From UBA6663 sp044226485 (lineage in GTDB: Bacteria > Chloroflexota > Anaerolineae > Anaerolineales > UBA6663), in NCBI GenBank assembly GCA_044226485.1, contig JBGAGY010000010.1, positions 1-64,000 on the forward strand: a DNA stretch of 64,000 nucleotides. The letters are read 5' to 3'. The translations under genes were made by a program, and so were the position numbers. Below are positions 42,361-50,871 of the stretch, piece by piece; position 1 is the first letter of the stretch; each line of letters starts with the position of its first letter. The notes beneath the pieces are model-generated. The model saw only the letters and a list, made by a program, of their open reading frames with translations, was not told where the DNA came from and made no database searches.

Positions 42361-42582
42361 CCGGCTCTTGTCGGCCTGATACGCGAACCCGGCAAGCCGG
42401 GGTCAACCCCATGACGCGGGTCACGTCCTGAATGACCCGGTGAGCCCCGGGGCAGGGTGGAGGCATGCGTCGGAGCCTGTGCCGCCCGGGTGTGCGTCAC
42501 CGCCATCCACAAACGGCGCCTCTGCGCGGTTCCACGGGATACAATGCGACCACAACGTGCGCCAAAGCGAAAAGGAGACGAC

Positions 42583-43341
42583 ATGGACCGTACCGATGCC
42601 TATCAGGGGATGCTGGCCGAGACCGTCGTCTGGCCTGGCGGACAGGGAGATACGATTCACGCCTACCTGGCTCGACCGCTTGGCGCCGGGCCTTTCCCGG
42701 CGGTGGTGCTGGTGCATCACATGCCTGGGTGGGATAGCTGGTACTTCGATGCGACCCGAAAGTTCGCGGCCCACGGTTATGTGGCGGTGTCGCCGAACCT
42801 CTACGAGCGAGCCGGCCACGGCACGCCCGAAGATGTCGCCGCCTCCGTCCGTGCTGAGGGCGGCGTGGCCGATGAAGAAGTGCTGGGCGACCTCGCCACA
42901 ACGCTGGCGACGCTGCGCGCGCAGCCGTACGTCAACGGCAAGGTCGGGATCTTCGGCACGTGTTCAGGTGGAAGGCACGCTTACCTGGCCGCCTGTCGTT
43001 TGAAGGGCTTCGACGCTGTTGTGGATTGTTGGGGTGGCGGTGTGGTGATGGGGCCGGCCGACCTGAATCCCAAACGCCCAGTGGCGCCGATCGACTATAC
43101 GGCGGACCTGAATTGTCCGTTGCTTGGGTTGTTCGGCGCTGAGGACCGCAGCCCCACGCCCGAGCAGGTCGACCTCCACGAACAGGCGCTCAAGCAACAC
43201 CACAAGAACTACAGCTTTCACATGTATCCGGACGCCGGCCACGGGTTCTTCTACCATGAACGCCCGAACTACCGTCAGGCGCAGGCCGTCGATGGCTGGT
43301 CAAAGGTATTTGCCTTCTTCGCCGAGCACCTTGCGGCATAA
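42583..43341 (+). CDS. Dienelactone hydrolase-family protein
   Basis: 252 residues, alpha/beta hydrolase. The catalytic triad is visible: Cys127 (GIFGTCSGG), Asp188 (GAEDRS) and His220 (YPDAGHGF). The cysteine nucleophile is typical of dienelactone hydrolases, which open lactones in chloroaromatic breakdown, but many homologues are general esterases. The ATG at 42583 follows AAAAGGAG. It precedes the DUF6295 gene by ten bases. Confidence 0.92.
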   Translation: MDRTDAYQGMLAETVVWPGGQGDTIHAYLARPLGAGPFPAVVLVHHMPGWDSWYFDATRKFAAHGYVAVSPNLYERAGHGTPEDVAASVRAEGGVADEEVLGDLATTLATLRAQPYVNGKVGIFGTCSGGRHAYLAACRLKGFDAVVDCWGGGVVMGPADLNPKRPVAPIDYTADLNCPLLGLFGAEDRSPTPEQVDLHEQALKQHHKNYSFHMYPDAGHGFFYHERPNYRQAQAVDGWSKVFAFFAEHLAA

Positions 43342-43351
43342 GGAGATCGTC

Positions 43352-43648
43352 ATGTGCACCATGATCGCCCAACAGGTCGAGATCACCGGCAGCGCCAAGG
43401 GCGGCAACACCCGAGACGGAGCTGATTGGTTCGTCGTCCGTCGCGCCGATGTCTCCTACGACCATCCCTTTCATGCGCCGTACGAGCACTCGCTCAATAT
43501 TGACTTCGTCGACGTGGCCAGCGGGCCCGGTCGGCGTGTGGCGGTTGAGCTCAGCGCCGAGGCCGCGCGTGCCCTGATGGCCACGATCCAGGCCGTCCTG
43601 GAGCGTGCCGACGCTGGCCATTTCATCGAGCCTGCCCCGGCCCGGTGA
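43352..43648 (+). CDS. DUF6295-family protein
   Basis: 98 residues with the family start MCTMIAQQVEITGSAKG and the conserved segment VSYDHPFHAPYEHSLNIDFV. Function unknown. The ATG at 43352 follows AAGGAG. It is in one operon with the dienelactone hydrolase. Confidence 0.8.
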   Translation: MCTMIAQQVEITGSAKGGNTRDGADWFVVRRADVSYDHPFHAPYEHSLNIDFVDVASGPGRRVAVELSAEAARALMATIQAVLERADAGHFIEPAPAR

Positions 43649-43815
43649 GGGCTGGAGCGATTCAGCGTCCTTCGTCTCGGCGTCTTCGAATCAGCGGTCG
43701 CACGCGGGCATCACGGGCCGCTCGAGCAATGCGCTTCTCAGACGTTGGGCATGGAAGCCTGACCGGCTCGCTCCGCGGCTGGGACCCGCGCCGTCGACCT
43801 TACGCGTGACGGGGC

Positions 43816-44040
43816 TCAGGCCTGAACGCCAGCCAGGATCTGGTCAGCGCGCTCCGCCTGCGTCGGAAACATGTCGGACGGCACGCAGGAGCCGCCGAGC
43901 ACCTTGAACACGCGGTGGCGTGCGCAGGCGTCGAAGTTGCCCCGGCAGTATCGGTTCTTCATCATCTCGGCCGTGGCGGGCTTATCCTGCATTTTGTCGT
44001 TGAAGAAGATGCACCGTGGGACGCACTCACATTCACTCAT
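43816..44040 (-). CDS. Small Cys-rich protein
   Basis: 74 residues with six cysteines at 4, 6, 10, 32, 39 and 52 (CECVPRC and YCRGNFDAC). The pattern suggests a metal or Fe-S site. The middle NDKM..KPATAEMMKNRYC is the conserved core of this kind of small protein, whose function I do not know. It is alone between genes transcribed toward it or away from it. Confidence 0.7.
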   Translation of the reverse strand: MSECECVPRCIFFNDKMQDKPATAEMMKNRYCRGNFDACARHRVFKVLGGSCVPSDMFPTQAERADQILAGVQA

Positions 44041-44244
44041 TCAAACCTCCGCCATGCTGAGGCGCGTACGACGGACGACGCGCCAACCGCAATCGTTGAG
44101 GTATATGTCGGTCGGAGAACGGTTTGGATAAGTGAATAGGCGGTGAAGGTGGATCGGGCGCCGTCGAATATTATGGGCCGCGTGGATGGCGGCTCAGTGG
44201 GTCATTTTGCTCCATTTTGAGTTACGATGGCATCCGACGAGAGG

Positions 44245-44499
44245 TTAGCCGCCCACGGTCCCGGTGAAGAAACTCACTCGATCGCCGGGCTGCAGGGTGT
44301 CATCGAGCCCGGCTTGCTGGTCATTGATGAACACCAGGCGCGTGAGTTTGGGCGGCAGGCCCAGGGTCGTCGCCACTTCACGCGCCGTCGCCGCCGTCGG
44401 TACGGTCACGGTGAGCGGAAGACTGCGGTTCGGTCCTGGATGATGCGGTCGAAGCAGACCAAACAACTTGACGTGGACTTGAATGGGTGATTCGGTCAT
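44245..44499 (-). CDS. MoaD/ThiS-like ubiquitin-fold protein
   Basis: 84 residues with the beta-grasp pattern and the C-terminal GTVGG, where the di-glycine is the activated end in MoaD/ThiS proteins. It starts 33 bases from the divergent aldehyde oxidoreductase gene. MoaD-like proteins beside AOR genes probably help make the tungsten or molybdenum pterin cofactor. No clear binding site precedes the ATG. The frame stays open upstream, but its other part overlaps the opposite gene. Confidence 0.85.
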   Translation of the reverse strand: MTESPIQVHVKLFGLLRPHHPGPNRSLPLTVTVPTAATAREVATTLGLPPKLTRLVFINDQQAGLDDTLQPGDRVSFFTGTVGG

Positions 44500-44532
44500 G
44501 GGCCGGTTTAGACTAGGCACAGGAGGACTCGC

Positions 44533-46425
44533 ATGGCATACGGTTACGCGGGACGCATTCTGCACGTCGATCTGACAAACGGGACGTTGACGATCGAAAA
44601 CCCTGAGCCGGGATTCTATCGCAAGTATATGGGTGGCTCCGCGATGGGGCTGTATTACCTGTTGCGTGATCTGCCGGCGGGTGTCGACCCGCTTGAGGCC
44701 GACAACATCCTCACGCTGATGCTCTCGCCGCTGACGGGCGCGGCCATCAGCGGGCAAAGCCGCATGACCATCAACGCGAAGTCGCCGCTCACCCACGGCA
44801 TCGCCGACTCGCAATCCGGCGGCTTCTTCCCGGCCGAGATGAAGGCTGCGGGTTTCGACGGCCTTGTGATCAAAGGCCGCGCCGATCGGCCCGTGTACCT
44901 CTACCTGCATGACGGTGCCTGCGAGTTGCGCGATGCCGCCCACCTGTGGGGCAAGACCACAAGCCAGGTCGACGACCTGATTCGACAGGAACTCGGCGAC
45001 GACAAAGTCGAGATCGCGCAATGCGGCATCGCCGGCGAGCGGCTGGCGCGATTGGCGGCCATCATCAACATGGCGAATCGCGCGAACGGCCGCACTGGCC
45101 TCGGCGCCGTGATGGGTAGCAAGAACCTCAAAGCCGTCGTCGTTCGAGGCACCGGGCCCAAGCTGACGGTCGCGTCTCCTGACCAGCTCCGCGATCTCGC
45201 GCGCCAGGGCGCCGGCAGCGTCAAGGACAACCCGGATGTGAACGGCCTGGCCCTTTACGGCACGGCCGGGGTGGTCATGCCCCAGAACGCGATGGGCACC
45301 CTTCCGACGCGCAACTACACAGAGGGCGCTTTCGAAGGCGCCGAGCCGCTCTCGGGCGAGGTCATGGCCGAGACCATCCTGACCGAACGCGATACGTGTT
45401 ACGCCTGCGCCGTGCGCTGCAAACGGGTGGTCGAGACCGAGTTCCTGCAGCAAAAGGTCCTTCCGCGCTTCGGCGGCGCCGAGTACGAGACGCTGGCTTG
45501 CTTCGGGTCGTACTGCGGAATCGACGACCTCAACGCCGTCTCGCTCGCCAATCAGATCTGCAACGAGTATGGCCTCGACACCATCGGCACAGGTGCCACG
45601 ATCGCGTGGGCCATGGAGTGCGTGGCGGAAGGCGTGTTGACCGAACAAGAGATCGGGCTGCCGCTGCGCTTTGGCAACGCCGAGGCCATGGTCCGGATGA
45701 CCGAATGGATGGGCAAGGCCGAGGGTTTCGGCAAGATCCTGGCGGATGGCTCCGAGCGCGCCTCACGCCGGCTCGAGCGCGGCGAGGACTGCCTGATCAC
45801 GGTCAAGGGGGCCGAGGCACCGGCCCACATGCCACAGGCCAAACGCTCGCTCGGCCTCATCTATGCTGTCAACGCCTTCGGTGCGGACCACCAATCCTCG
45901 GAGCACGATCCCATGGTCGAGTCCGGCGCGACCGACCAGTATATGGAACGGCTGGCGCTTCTGGGAGTGTCCGAGAAACTTGAGGACCGCAGCCTGGGCC
46001 GCGGCAAGGTCGAATTCGCCTTCGCGACCCAGAAGATGTACGCGTTCCTCGACAGCGGCAACCTGTGCCAGTTCGTCTTTGGTCCGGCCTGGAACCTGTA
46101 CGGCCCGGCGGAGACCGTCGCCGCCGTGCGCGCGATCACGGGTTGGGACGACTTCTCGATCGACGAGATGCAGACCATCGGTGAACGGCGCCTGGCGATG
46201 CTGCGTGTGTTCAACCAGCGCGAAGGCCTCAGCCGCAAAGACGACAAGCTTCCCAAGAAGTTCTACAAGGCGTTGCGTGGCTCCGGCCCGACGGCTGGCG
46301 TCGCGCTCGATGAGGCGGAGATCGACGCGGCCACCGACATGTACTACGAGCTTGCCGGCTTCGATCCGGATGGCCGGGTGACGCCGGAGCGGCTCAATGT
46401 TCTGGGGCTCGATTGGCTGGCGTGA
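44533..46425 (+). CDS. aor: Tungsten/molybdenum aldehyde:ferredoxin oxidoreductase
   Basis: 630 residues, full length. The enzyme oxidises aldehydes to acids with ferredoxin or another acceptor, using a bis-pterin tungsten or molybdenum site. The N-terminal AOR domain has GGSAMGLYYLL and SGQSRMTINAKSPLT. The 4Fe-4S ligands are Cys289, Cys292, Cys296 (TCYACAVRC) and Cys512 (DSGNLCQF). AIINMANRANGRTGLGAVMGSKNLKA is a usual pterin region. Strong CAGGAGG precedes ATG 44533. The MoaD-like neighbour is divergent. Confidence 0.95.
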   Translation: MAYGYAGRILHVDLTNGTLTIENPEPGFYRKYMGGSAMGLYYLLRDLPAGVDPLEADNILTLMLSPLTGAAISGQSRMTINAKSPLTHGIADSQSGGFFPAEMKAAGFDGLVIKGRADRPVYLYLHDGACELRDAAHLWGKTTSQVDDLIRQELGDDKVEIAQCGIAGERLARLAAIINMANRANGRTGLGAVMGSKNLKAVVVRGTGPKLTVASPDQLRDLARQGAGSVKDNPDVNGLALYGTAGVVMPQNAMGTLPTRNYTEGAFEGAEPLSGEVMAETILTERDTCYACAVRCKRVVETEFLQQKVLPRFGGAEYETLACFGSYCGIDDLNAVSLANQICNEYGLDTIGTGATIAWAMECVAEGVLTEQEIGLPLRFGNAEAMVRMTEWMGKAEGFGKILADGSERASRRLERGEDCLITVKGAEAPAHMPQAKRSLGLIYAVNAFGADHQSSEHDPMVESGATDQYMERLALLGVSEKLEDRSLGRGKVEFAFATQKMYAFLDSGNLCQFVFGPAWNLYGPAETVAAVRAITGWDDFSIDEMQTIGERRLAMLRVFNQREGLSRKDDKLPKKFYKALRGSGPTAGVALDEAEIDAATDMYYELAGFDPDGRVTPERLNVLGLDWLA

Positions 46426-46465
46426 GCGCACGGCTGTCAAGCGGGAGGTCGTCGCTCGGGGAGGC

Positions 46466-47062
46466 ATGATGAGATCCGTCAGAGCACGTTCAGGACGGCT
46501 CGTGCATGTCGAGGACTGGCCGTTTGCCGCGATCTGGGCAACCTGGACAGCCATCTCGACGTTCAGTCTCGTGGCCGCCGTCTTCATGGCCACGCTCGTC
46601 GTCGCGGCGCTTTCGCTCAACGAAGACCGCGCGAGGGCGCCCATCCTGTTGCTCCTGTGGTTTGTCATGATGGCTGCTGGCCAGACCTGGATGTTGTCGG
46701 CGCGGCTGCGGCGCGCGGGCTGGTGGCCGGTCGTGAGTGCGGTTGGCTGGCTCAGCCTGGTGCCAGTCGTCTGGCTGATCAGTCTGTGGCCGGGTGACGC
46801 GATGAACACCCTGACGACTGGCACGACGCTCATGATCGTCGGCGCGACGACGGGCATCGCGCAATGGCTGGTGTTGCGTGGGCAATGGGATCGAGCCGGG
46901 TGGTGGCCGGCCGCCAGCGCGCTGAGCGGCGGCGCCCTGGCGCTGGCGATCGGCCCGACGATCACGAGCATGGCCGAGTTCGTGTGGATTGGCGCGATCC
47001 CGGGCGCCACCATGGGGTTGTTGGTGGCGTGGATGTTCGTCGACCTACGCCGACCGGCGTGA
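46466..47062 (+). CDS. Multi-pass membrane protein of unknown function
   Basis: 198 residues with about five membrane helices (roughly 24-50, 56-78, 87-108, 113-131, 145-190). Two parts repeat the motif RRAGWW and DRAGWW before a PVVSAVGW- or PAASALSG-type helix, which suggests an internal duplication. I do not know the family. A GGGGAGG precedes a double ATG; the second ATG at 46469 has slightly better spacing. Confidence 0.68.
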   Translation: MMRSVRARSGRLVHVEDWPFAAIWATWTAISTFSLVAAVFMATLVVAALSLNEDRARAPILLLLWFVMMAAGQTWMLSARLRRAGWWPVVSAVGWLSLVPVVWLISLWPGDAMNTLTTGTTLMIVGATTGIAQWLVLRGQWDRAGWWPAASALSGGALALAIGPTITSMAEFVWIGAIPGATMGLLVAWMFVDLRRPA

Positions 47063-47189
47063 CTCTATGGCCGCGTCACGACGTCGAGGCGAGCGGTGGT
47101 CGGGTATCATGACCTGACGTCGGGCCCGGCCGACCGCGCGGGCCGATGCGATCCAGACCCGCGCAGGGCCGACGCGCTCAGGAATAGAC

Positions 47190-48092
47190 ATGACCACACC
47201 CAATGCTTTTTTGAGGAAGATGGGGTTCTCGGAGACCGATCGTGTCGTGATCCTGCATGCCGACGATATCGGCATGTGCCAGAGCACGGTGTCGGCCTAC
47301 TCGGACATGCTGGAGTTCGGTCTGGTCTCTTCGGCGGCCGTCATGGTGCCTTGCGCATGGTTTCCGGCCGCCGCTGCGCGCATCGTTGAGTTGTCGGCGC
47401 GCAACCCCGATGTGGGCGTGCACATGACCCTCACGGCAGAGTGGGCTGCGTATCGGTGGGGCGCGCTCTCGACCGCGGACCCCGCGACGGGCCTCTTCGA
47501 CTCGGAAGGCTATTTCCCGCACGGAACGGATCCGACGCGCGTGCATGCTACTCCCGACGCCGTCGCGCGCGAGCTGCGCGCCCAACTCGAGAAGGCGCTG
47601 GCGTTCGGCATCGACGTCACGCACATCGACTCGCACATGCTGTCCGTGTTCACGCCGGCTTACCTGCCGTTGTATCTCGGCCTGGCGCTCGAGCATCTCC
47701 TGCCGGCCTTCGCGCTGCGTCGCGACGAACAGTCGCTGCGGGCGAGCGGTTTCGACGACTCCGCTGCCTCGACTCTGGTGCGCGTCACGAACGAGTTCGA
47801 AGAACGGGGTCTCCCGATCTTCGATCACGTCTACTGCATGTCGCTGAGCACCGCTGAGGGTCGGTTGGCCGAGGCGACGCAGGCCCTGAAGAACTGTCCG
47901 CCGGGGCTCACTCACTTCATCGTTCATCCTGCCAGCGACACGCCCGAGTTGCGGGCCATCGCGCCGGACTGGCGCTCGCGCGTCGCGGACCGCGCCCTTT
48001 TTCTGGATGAGGGTTGGCGGGCCTCTGTCGCTGCCAGCGGCACTCACGTGATCGGCTATCGTGTTTTGCGCGACGCGTTGCGAGCCGGTTGA
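47190..48092 (+). CDS. ChbG/HpnK-family carbohydrate deacetylase
   Basis: 300 residues of the YdjC fold. Metal and catalytic parts: Asp25-Asp26 (HADDIGMC), His78 (GVHMTLT), His145/Asp147/His149 (THIDSHM). It removes acetyl groups from chito-oligosaccharides or related amino sugars. Upstream 47063-47189 has no clear promoter; ATG 47190 follows CAGGAAT. No chitin-use genes are near. Confidence 0.92.
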   Translation: MTTPNAFLRKMGFSETDRVVILHADDIGMCQSTVSAYSDMLEFGLVSSAAVMVPCAWFPAAAARIVELSARNPDVGVHMTLTAEWAAYRWGALSTADPATGLFDSEGYFPHGTDPTRVHATPDAVARELRAQLEKALAFGIDVTHIDSHMLSVFTPAYLPLYLGLALEHLLPAFALRRDEQSLRASGFDDSAASTLVRVTNEFEERGLPIFDHVYCMSLSTAEGRLAEATQALKNCPPGLTHFIVHPASDTPELRAIAPDWRSRVADRALFLDEGWRASVAASGTHVIGYRVLRDALRAG

Positions 48093-48203
48093 GGCGGCCG
48101 GGCGCCCCTAAACGCGTCATAAATTCGTCGCTTGCCGACCGCTGACTGAAGTTTTTAGGCGCCGTAAATTCGCGTGTCTGTTGCCAACCGCTAGAATAGC
48201 CTT

Positions 48204-48641
48204 ATGGCGGATTCCGAATGGACCGAGGCCGAGATCCGGGCCGATTTGCTCCGATTGCCGGAGCTTGCCGCGTTGGTCGTCGAAAGCCTTGGTCCGCTCA
48301 GTGACGTTGAGTTCGGGCCCAACCGGGCTTCAGTGGCCTGGGTCGAAGGCTACATCGAGCGCGAGCGTGATCGTCGCGGCCCGGACGCCGAAGCTGTGGG
48401 CACCCTCAACGCCCTCGGCGCGTTCCTGGGCGAATGCATTCGGGCCGAAGTGGCCGCCGACTGGCTGTGGGACGATTTCCAGCAGGATTGGGGCCTGGCG
48501 CTCGCCGCCGGTGGTCGGGTCTTTCCCATCTGGAAGGTCCACAAGCAATATCGTTCAGGGCTGGCGGGCGGCGAGTCGATTTTAAGTTTTTATGACGTGG
48601 TGGTGGATTATCTGGCCAAGGGCAAATTGCCGGTTTTGTAA
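48204..48641 (+). CDS. Small hypothetical protein
   Basis: 145 residues, acidic, with helices. Segments ALGAFLGECIRAEVAADW and FPIWKVHKQYRSG resemble a family of small immunity-like or regulatory proteins I cannot name. Upstream are two similar 25-base stretches (48125 and 48166 areas) around TAAATTCG. Function unknown. Confidence 0.6.
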   Translation: MADSEWTEAEIRADLLRLPELAALVVESLGPLSDVEFGPNRASVAWVEGYIERERDRRGPDAEAVGTLNALGAFLGECIRAEVAADWLWDDFQQDWGLALAAGGRVFPIWKVHKQYRSGLAGGESILSFYDVVVDYLAKGKLPVL

Positions 48642-48693
48642 GCGCACCCCTGATCTCCGCAGAAATACGGCCCGCTTATGCGGCCGGGCACCG

Positions 48694-48723
48694 TTGACGC
48701 TCTCCGCTCCGGTTGGTTAGGAT
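48694..48723 (+). promoter_or_regulatory. Predicted promoter of the heparinase-like gene
   Basis: TTGACG (48694-48699) and TAGGAT (48718-48723) are 18 bases apart. The start codon at 48730 is only six bases further, so the mRNA would start at or near the ATG (leaderless). Confidence 0.55.
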
Positions 48724-48729
48724 GAGTGA

Positions 48730-50805
48730 ATGTTGATCTTCAAGCGTCTTGTGCTGATTGTCGGATTGTTGTTGACCCTCTACCCGCAACCCATGATTGT
48801 TGACGCTCAGACGGGGCCAGCCAACCAGATCCGCCTCCCAGCCGTCCTGCGCAACTCAGCGCCGGTGTTGCCGCGCGATGGCTGTGTGATCACTCGTAGC
48901 ACCGCCACGACGCCGACGTACCCGACAGCCCACCCGCGCGTCCTGCTCAGCCACGCGGCGACCAAGAGTTGCCTGCAGCAATTACTGGCAGCCAACGTGG
49001 CCTCAGCGGTGCGTTTCCGTGACTATGTCGACGGTCAGCTGGCCGGCAATGACTACTACGGCTTCGAGGGCTGGCACGCCGCGCTCATGTATCAGCTGAC
49101 CGGTAACGTCGCGTACGCCAACTACGCAGTCAACTGGGTCGACACCCTGGTCACCAGCGAAGAGGCACTGATCAACGCCGGGCAGAAGGCCACGGTATCC
49201 AACGACAGCTACCTGTATGTCGGCGACATGATCGGCGACACCATGCTGGTCTACGACTGGGCGTACGACAGATTGACCCCGTCGCAGCGCACGCGCTGGG
49301 TGAACTACGCCAATCAGGCTGTTTGGAACGTCTGGCATCCCAGTCAGGCGCAGTGGGGCGGGGTGGGCTACCCCTGGTCAGGTTGGTCGATCGACAACCC
49401 GGCCAACAACTACTACTACTCGTTCCTGCGCGCGACGATGCTCACGGGCCTCGCCAGCCGCGGCGAGAACGCCCAGGCCCAGACCTGGCTCGACACGTTC
49501 CGCACGAGCAAGCTGGAGAACCAGCTCTTCCCGACCTTCAACAGCGATCTCACCGGCGGGGGGTCACGCGAGGGCACCGGCTACGGCGTCTCTCTGCGCG
49601 GGCTCTTCCGCCTCTACGACTGGTGGGAACGATCGACCGGCGAAAGAGTCGCCGACAAGACCCCGCACACCCTGGCGACGATGGCCTTCATGCTGCATAG
49701 CATCGTGCCGACCCTCGACTACCTCGCGCCGACCGGCGACCACGCGCGCGAGTCGACCGCCGCGCTGTTCGATTATCACCGGGAGGAGTTGCTCGAGCTG
49801 ATGGCGATGTATCCGAACGAGCGTCTCTCGGCTGTGGCCGACACGGCGTTAAGGGACTCCTCGGTTCCTGAGATGGGGTCGAGATTCATGTTCTACGCCG
49901 ACTTCATCTACAACCCGCCGGCGCTCAATCCTGAAACGCTCGACGCGTTGTCGACCGCGTACTGGGCGCCGGGCACCGGCCAGTTCGCTATGCGCTCCGA
50001 CTGGACGACCGGTGCGGCCTACTCGAACTTCATCTGCGGGCCGCTTACTGAGAGTCACGCGCATCGCGATCAGGGCAGCTTCGTGATCTATCGCGGCTCG
50101 TGGCTGGCCTCCGATGCGAACACGGCTTCCCACTCGGGCATCGAGCAGGATGAGTTCAATCACAACCTGGTGCGCATCACGGCGAACGGCAGCACCATCA
50201 CTCAGAATGTCGAAGGCCAGCCGTGCCACATGGCCGCACTCGCTAACAACGCCCAATTCACCTACGCCTCGGCCCAGGTCACTCCGCTTTACGCCGGCAA
50301 GCCGCAGGTGAGCAAGGTCGAGCGCGAGTATTTGTTTCTCAAGCCCGGCACCTTCGTCATCTTCGATCGGGTCGTGACGTCTGGGGCAGGCATGAGTCGC
50401 ATCTGGACTCTGAACATGCCGGGCTCGCCGACGATCAACGGCGACCGCTTCTCGTATGTCAGCGGCGGCAATCGGTTGGACGTCTACCGCCTGGCGCCGA
50501 CTGGCCTGACTTCGCAGGTGGTGTCCGGGTTCAGCCCACGGGTCGAGGTCAGCGATAGCGCCGGCTCGCAGTCGCTGTTCCTTCACGTGATCGACACCAA
50601 CGGCGGCGTGGCGACGGCCGCGCGCTCCGACGCCGCGGGCCAGACCGGCGTTCAGATCACGTTCGCCGACGGCCGCAGCGCGCTGGTGCGCTTCTCGAAC
50701 ACGGGCCTCGGCGGCACGCTCGACCTGCGCGCGTCGGGCGGGGCGGTGCTCTATAACGCCGCACTCCCCACGACGGTGACGGCGCCGCCCATTTTCGTGA
50801 ATTGA
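48730..50805 (+). CDS. Secreted heparinase II/III-like protein
   Basis: 691 residues. A signal peptide (about 1-26) is followed by NQIRLPAVLRNS, then an alpha/alpha-toroid (about 65-380) and a heparinase II/III beta-sandwich (about 400-690). The sandwich begins FAMRSDWTTGAAYSNFICG and has the signature ESHAHRDQGSFVIYRGSWL. Such enzymes cut uronic-acid polysaccharides by elimination; a catalytic His and Tyr set is likely in SHAHRD. It is probably extracellular. The start at 48730 may be leaderless. Confidence 0.87.
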   Translation: MLIFKRLVLIVGLLLTLYPQPMIVDAQTGPANQIRLPAVLRNSAPVLPRDGCVITRSTATTPTYPTAHPRVLLSHAATKSCLQQLLAANVASAVRFRDYVDGQLAGNDYYGFEGWHAALMYQLTGNVAYANYAVNWVDTLVTSEEALINAGQKATVSNDSYLYVGDMIGDTMLVYDWAYDRLTPSQRTRWVNYANQAVWNVWHPSQAQWGGVGYPWSGWSIDNPANNYYYSFLRATMLTGLASRGENAQAQTWLDTFRTSKLENQLFPTFNSDLTGGGSREGTGYGVSLRGLFRLYDWWERSTGERVADKTPHTLATMAFMLHSIVPTLDYLAPTGDHARESTAALFDYHREELLELMAMYPNERLSAVADTALRDSSVPEMGSRFMFYADFIYNPPALNPETLDALSTAYWAPGTGQFAMRSDWTTGAAYSNFICGPLTESHAHRDQGSFVIYRGSWLASDANTASHSGIEQDEFNHNLVRITANGSTITQNVEGQPCHMAALANNAQFTYASAQVTPLYAGKPQVSKVEREYLFLKPGTFVIFDRVVTSGAGMSRIWTLNMPGSPTINGDRFSYVSGGNRLDVYRLAPTGLTSQVVSGFSPRVEVSDSAGSQSLFLHVIDTNGGVATAARSDAAGQTGVQITFADGRSALVRFSNTGLGGTLDLRASGGAVLYNAALPTTVTAPPIFVN

Positions 50806-50827
50806 GGTTGTGGGCAGGGAAGCAGAG

Positions 50828-50867
50828 CGAGGGGCGAACGTTACCGCGGGGTGGCGTTCGCCCCTCG
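50828..50867. terminator. Bidirectional terminator
   Basis: A 13-bp perfect stem (50828-50840 with 50855-50867) with a 14-base loop lies between the convergent heparinase-like and export genes. Confidence 0.85.
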
Positions 50868-50871
50868 TGAT

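Noticed and set aside
44500..45648. Long frame joined upstream of the MoaD-like gene
   Set aside because: It is the antisense shadow of the aldehyde oxidoreductase; the real MoaD-like start is at 44499.
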